DNA of 64,000 bases, taken from positions 67,614,884 through 67,678,883 of the forward strand of contig CM034547.1 in NCBI GenBank assembly GCA_020055645.1. Reading direction: 5' to 3'. Every line of letters starts with the position of its first letter. Position 1 is the stretch's first letter. This document shows positions 63,187 to 64,000 of this stretch, one piece after another. This DNA comes from Tomocerus qinae (taxonomy: Eukaryota; Arthropoda; Collembola; Entomobryomorpha; Tomoceridae). Below the pieces are notes generated by a model that saw nothing but the letters and a program-made list of their open reading frames with translations, searched no databases and was not told the origin of the DNA. A program made the translations under genes and the position numbers.

Positions 63187-64000
63187 TTTGGTTCCAGAAA
63201 GCAAAACTGTGACAATAAATGAAAGCTTATTATAATCATGTATAATAGTCGATGTAAATATACGTACGCATATAAGTGTCTTACAACAGCATACAATAAA
63301 CAAGCGGATGACAGCAGTGACAGCACACAGCACAGCTGACAAATTTTATTTCTTCAGGTGAGTATAAAAATAAGGTGTTAGCAAAATGAAAAATTGTAAT
63401 AAAAAAACCAAGATTTCCGGTAAAAAAATGCTTTTAACAGTACTTTTGAAAGTAAGTGCTCTATAAAAGATGTAACTAGTAAAGAATCAAATTCAGCCGC
63501 AATTAATGGGGGCACAGTGCGAAAGATTTATTCGGTAAGTTCGTCTAACTAAATTCTGTTACTTGGACTTGCCTGTCCACCCATCTACTTTTCTAATGTC
63601 CTGTGACTTTTTGATTCCTCTAGCTTCGTCCTACTTTCAATCAATTCAACTTGGCAAGCAATTAGCAATAAATTTGTTTGTTTTGGTTCTTCTTGCTGGA
63701 TCCTTTTTATTAGCTAGTAGTGTTAGCAGTTAATTAGCTCTAAATATCTTTCATGTTGGACTGTTGGAGTTTTTAACTGTGTTACTTCATTTGCAGATAC
63801 TAAGAACTCTCGTAACAAATAGCTATCCAAAATATCCGGATTGAAGCGTCTCGAAGGGACAATAACATTTTTGACATTTCTTACATCTTAAGACATATCG
63901 AAAGTAAGTGGTTTTAATGATAGCATTTTTTCGTATGGGTTTGAATTTAAAGTTTGAACAATTGAAGTTAATTGTTAAAATTCAAAATTAAATAGAAACG
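63187..64000. other. PPCS 5' region and possible non-coding exon of a right-hand gene
   Basis: On the minus strand this holds the PPCS 5' UTR and promoter. On the plus strand, an acceptor (TTCATTTGCAG ending near 63796) and a consensus donor (GAAAGTAAGT near 63902) delimit about 105 bases without a long open frame. Two more donor-like sites (CAGGTGAGT near 63358, GGTAAGT near 63535) lie upstream. This could be the spliced 5' UTR of a gene beyond the window, perhaps sharing a bidirectional promoter with PPCS. Confidence 0.25.

Noticed and set aside
63187-63342. Upstream in-frame Met extending PPCS
   Set aside because: It gives a Cys/Val-rich hydrophobic leader not seen in PPCS and crosses an acceptor.

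Overview
The window is AT-rich animal nuclear DNA. It has spliced genes with mostly GT-AG introns, AATAAA poly(A) signals and many short inverted-repeat transposon relics. A complete allatotropin precursor (mature peptide GFKNAQLSTARGF-amide), together with CASD1, USP10, CHTF8, EIF3H, DBR1 and PPCS orthologues, points to an arthropod, probably a hexapod or crustacean. The species cannot be fixed by eye.

Layout. 1-5528: no host gene, but a broken Mutator-like (MULE) element at about 2916-4108 carrying a transposase scrap and a nested hairpin element. 5529-9425 (-): CASD1, 14 coding exons, about 830 aa. 11247-15200: a repeat island bounded by two Helitron-like 3' ends. It contains three members of one unclassified TIR family (one inserted inside another) and diverged and fresh versions of the same 40-bp satellite. 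16725-24468 (+): USP10-type deubiquitinase, 12 coding exons, about 1191 aa. 24469-31939: about 7.5 kb with no recognisable gene. 32013-32460 (-): last two exons of CHTF8 (CTF8). 34130-35914 (+): EIF3H, 340 aa. 37017-44861 (+): DBR1 lariat-debranching enzyme, 10 exons, 577 aa, with a 2.6-kb intron holding a 17/34-bp tandem array. 45871-46392 (-): a doubtful small gene. 46400-56270: no gene seen. 56277-58729 (+): allatotropin precursor. 61608-63186 (-): PPCS (coenzyme A synthesis), 6 exons, 337 aa. 63790-63911: possible non-coding exon of a gene lying to the right.

The genes are mostly unrelated housekeeping functions (RNA turnover, translation initiation, deubiquitination, sister-chromatid cohesion, CoA synthesis, sialic-acid acetylation) plus one neuropeptide, so nothing suggests co-regulated clusters. 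The most notable observations are: two conserved genes (EIF3H and DBR1) whose reading frame is kept only if one intron of each uses a GC-AG donor; the nested transposon/satellite island; two TTAA-flanked palindromic MITEs 45 kb apart; a hAT-like MITE with a clean 8-bp target duplication inside a higher-order tandem array; and an 86-nt imperfect hairpin in a DBR1 intron. I found no convincing wholly new system. All exon boundaries were derived by eye from splice signals, phase and remembered family sequences.
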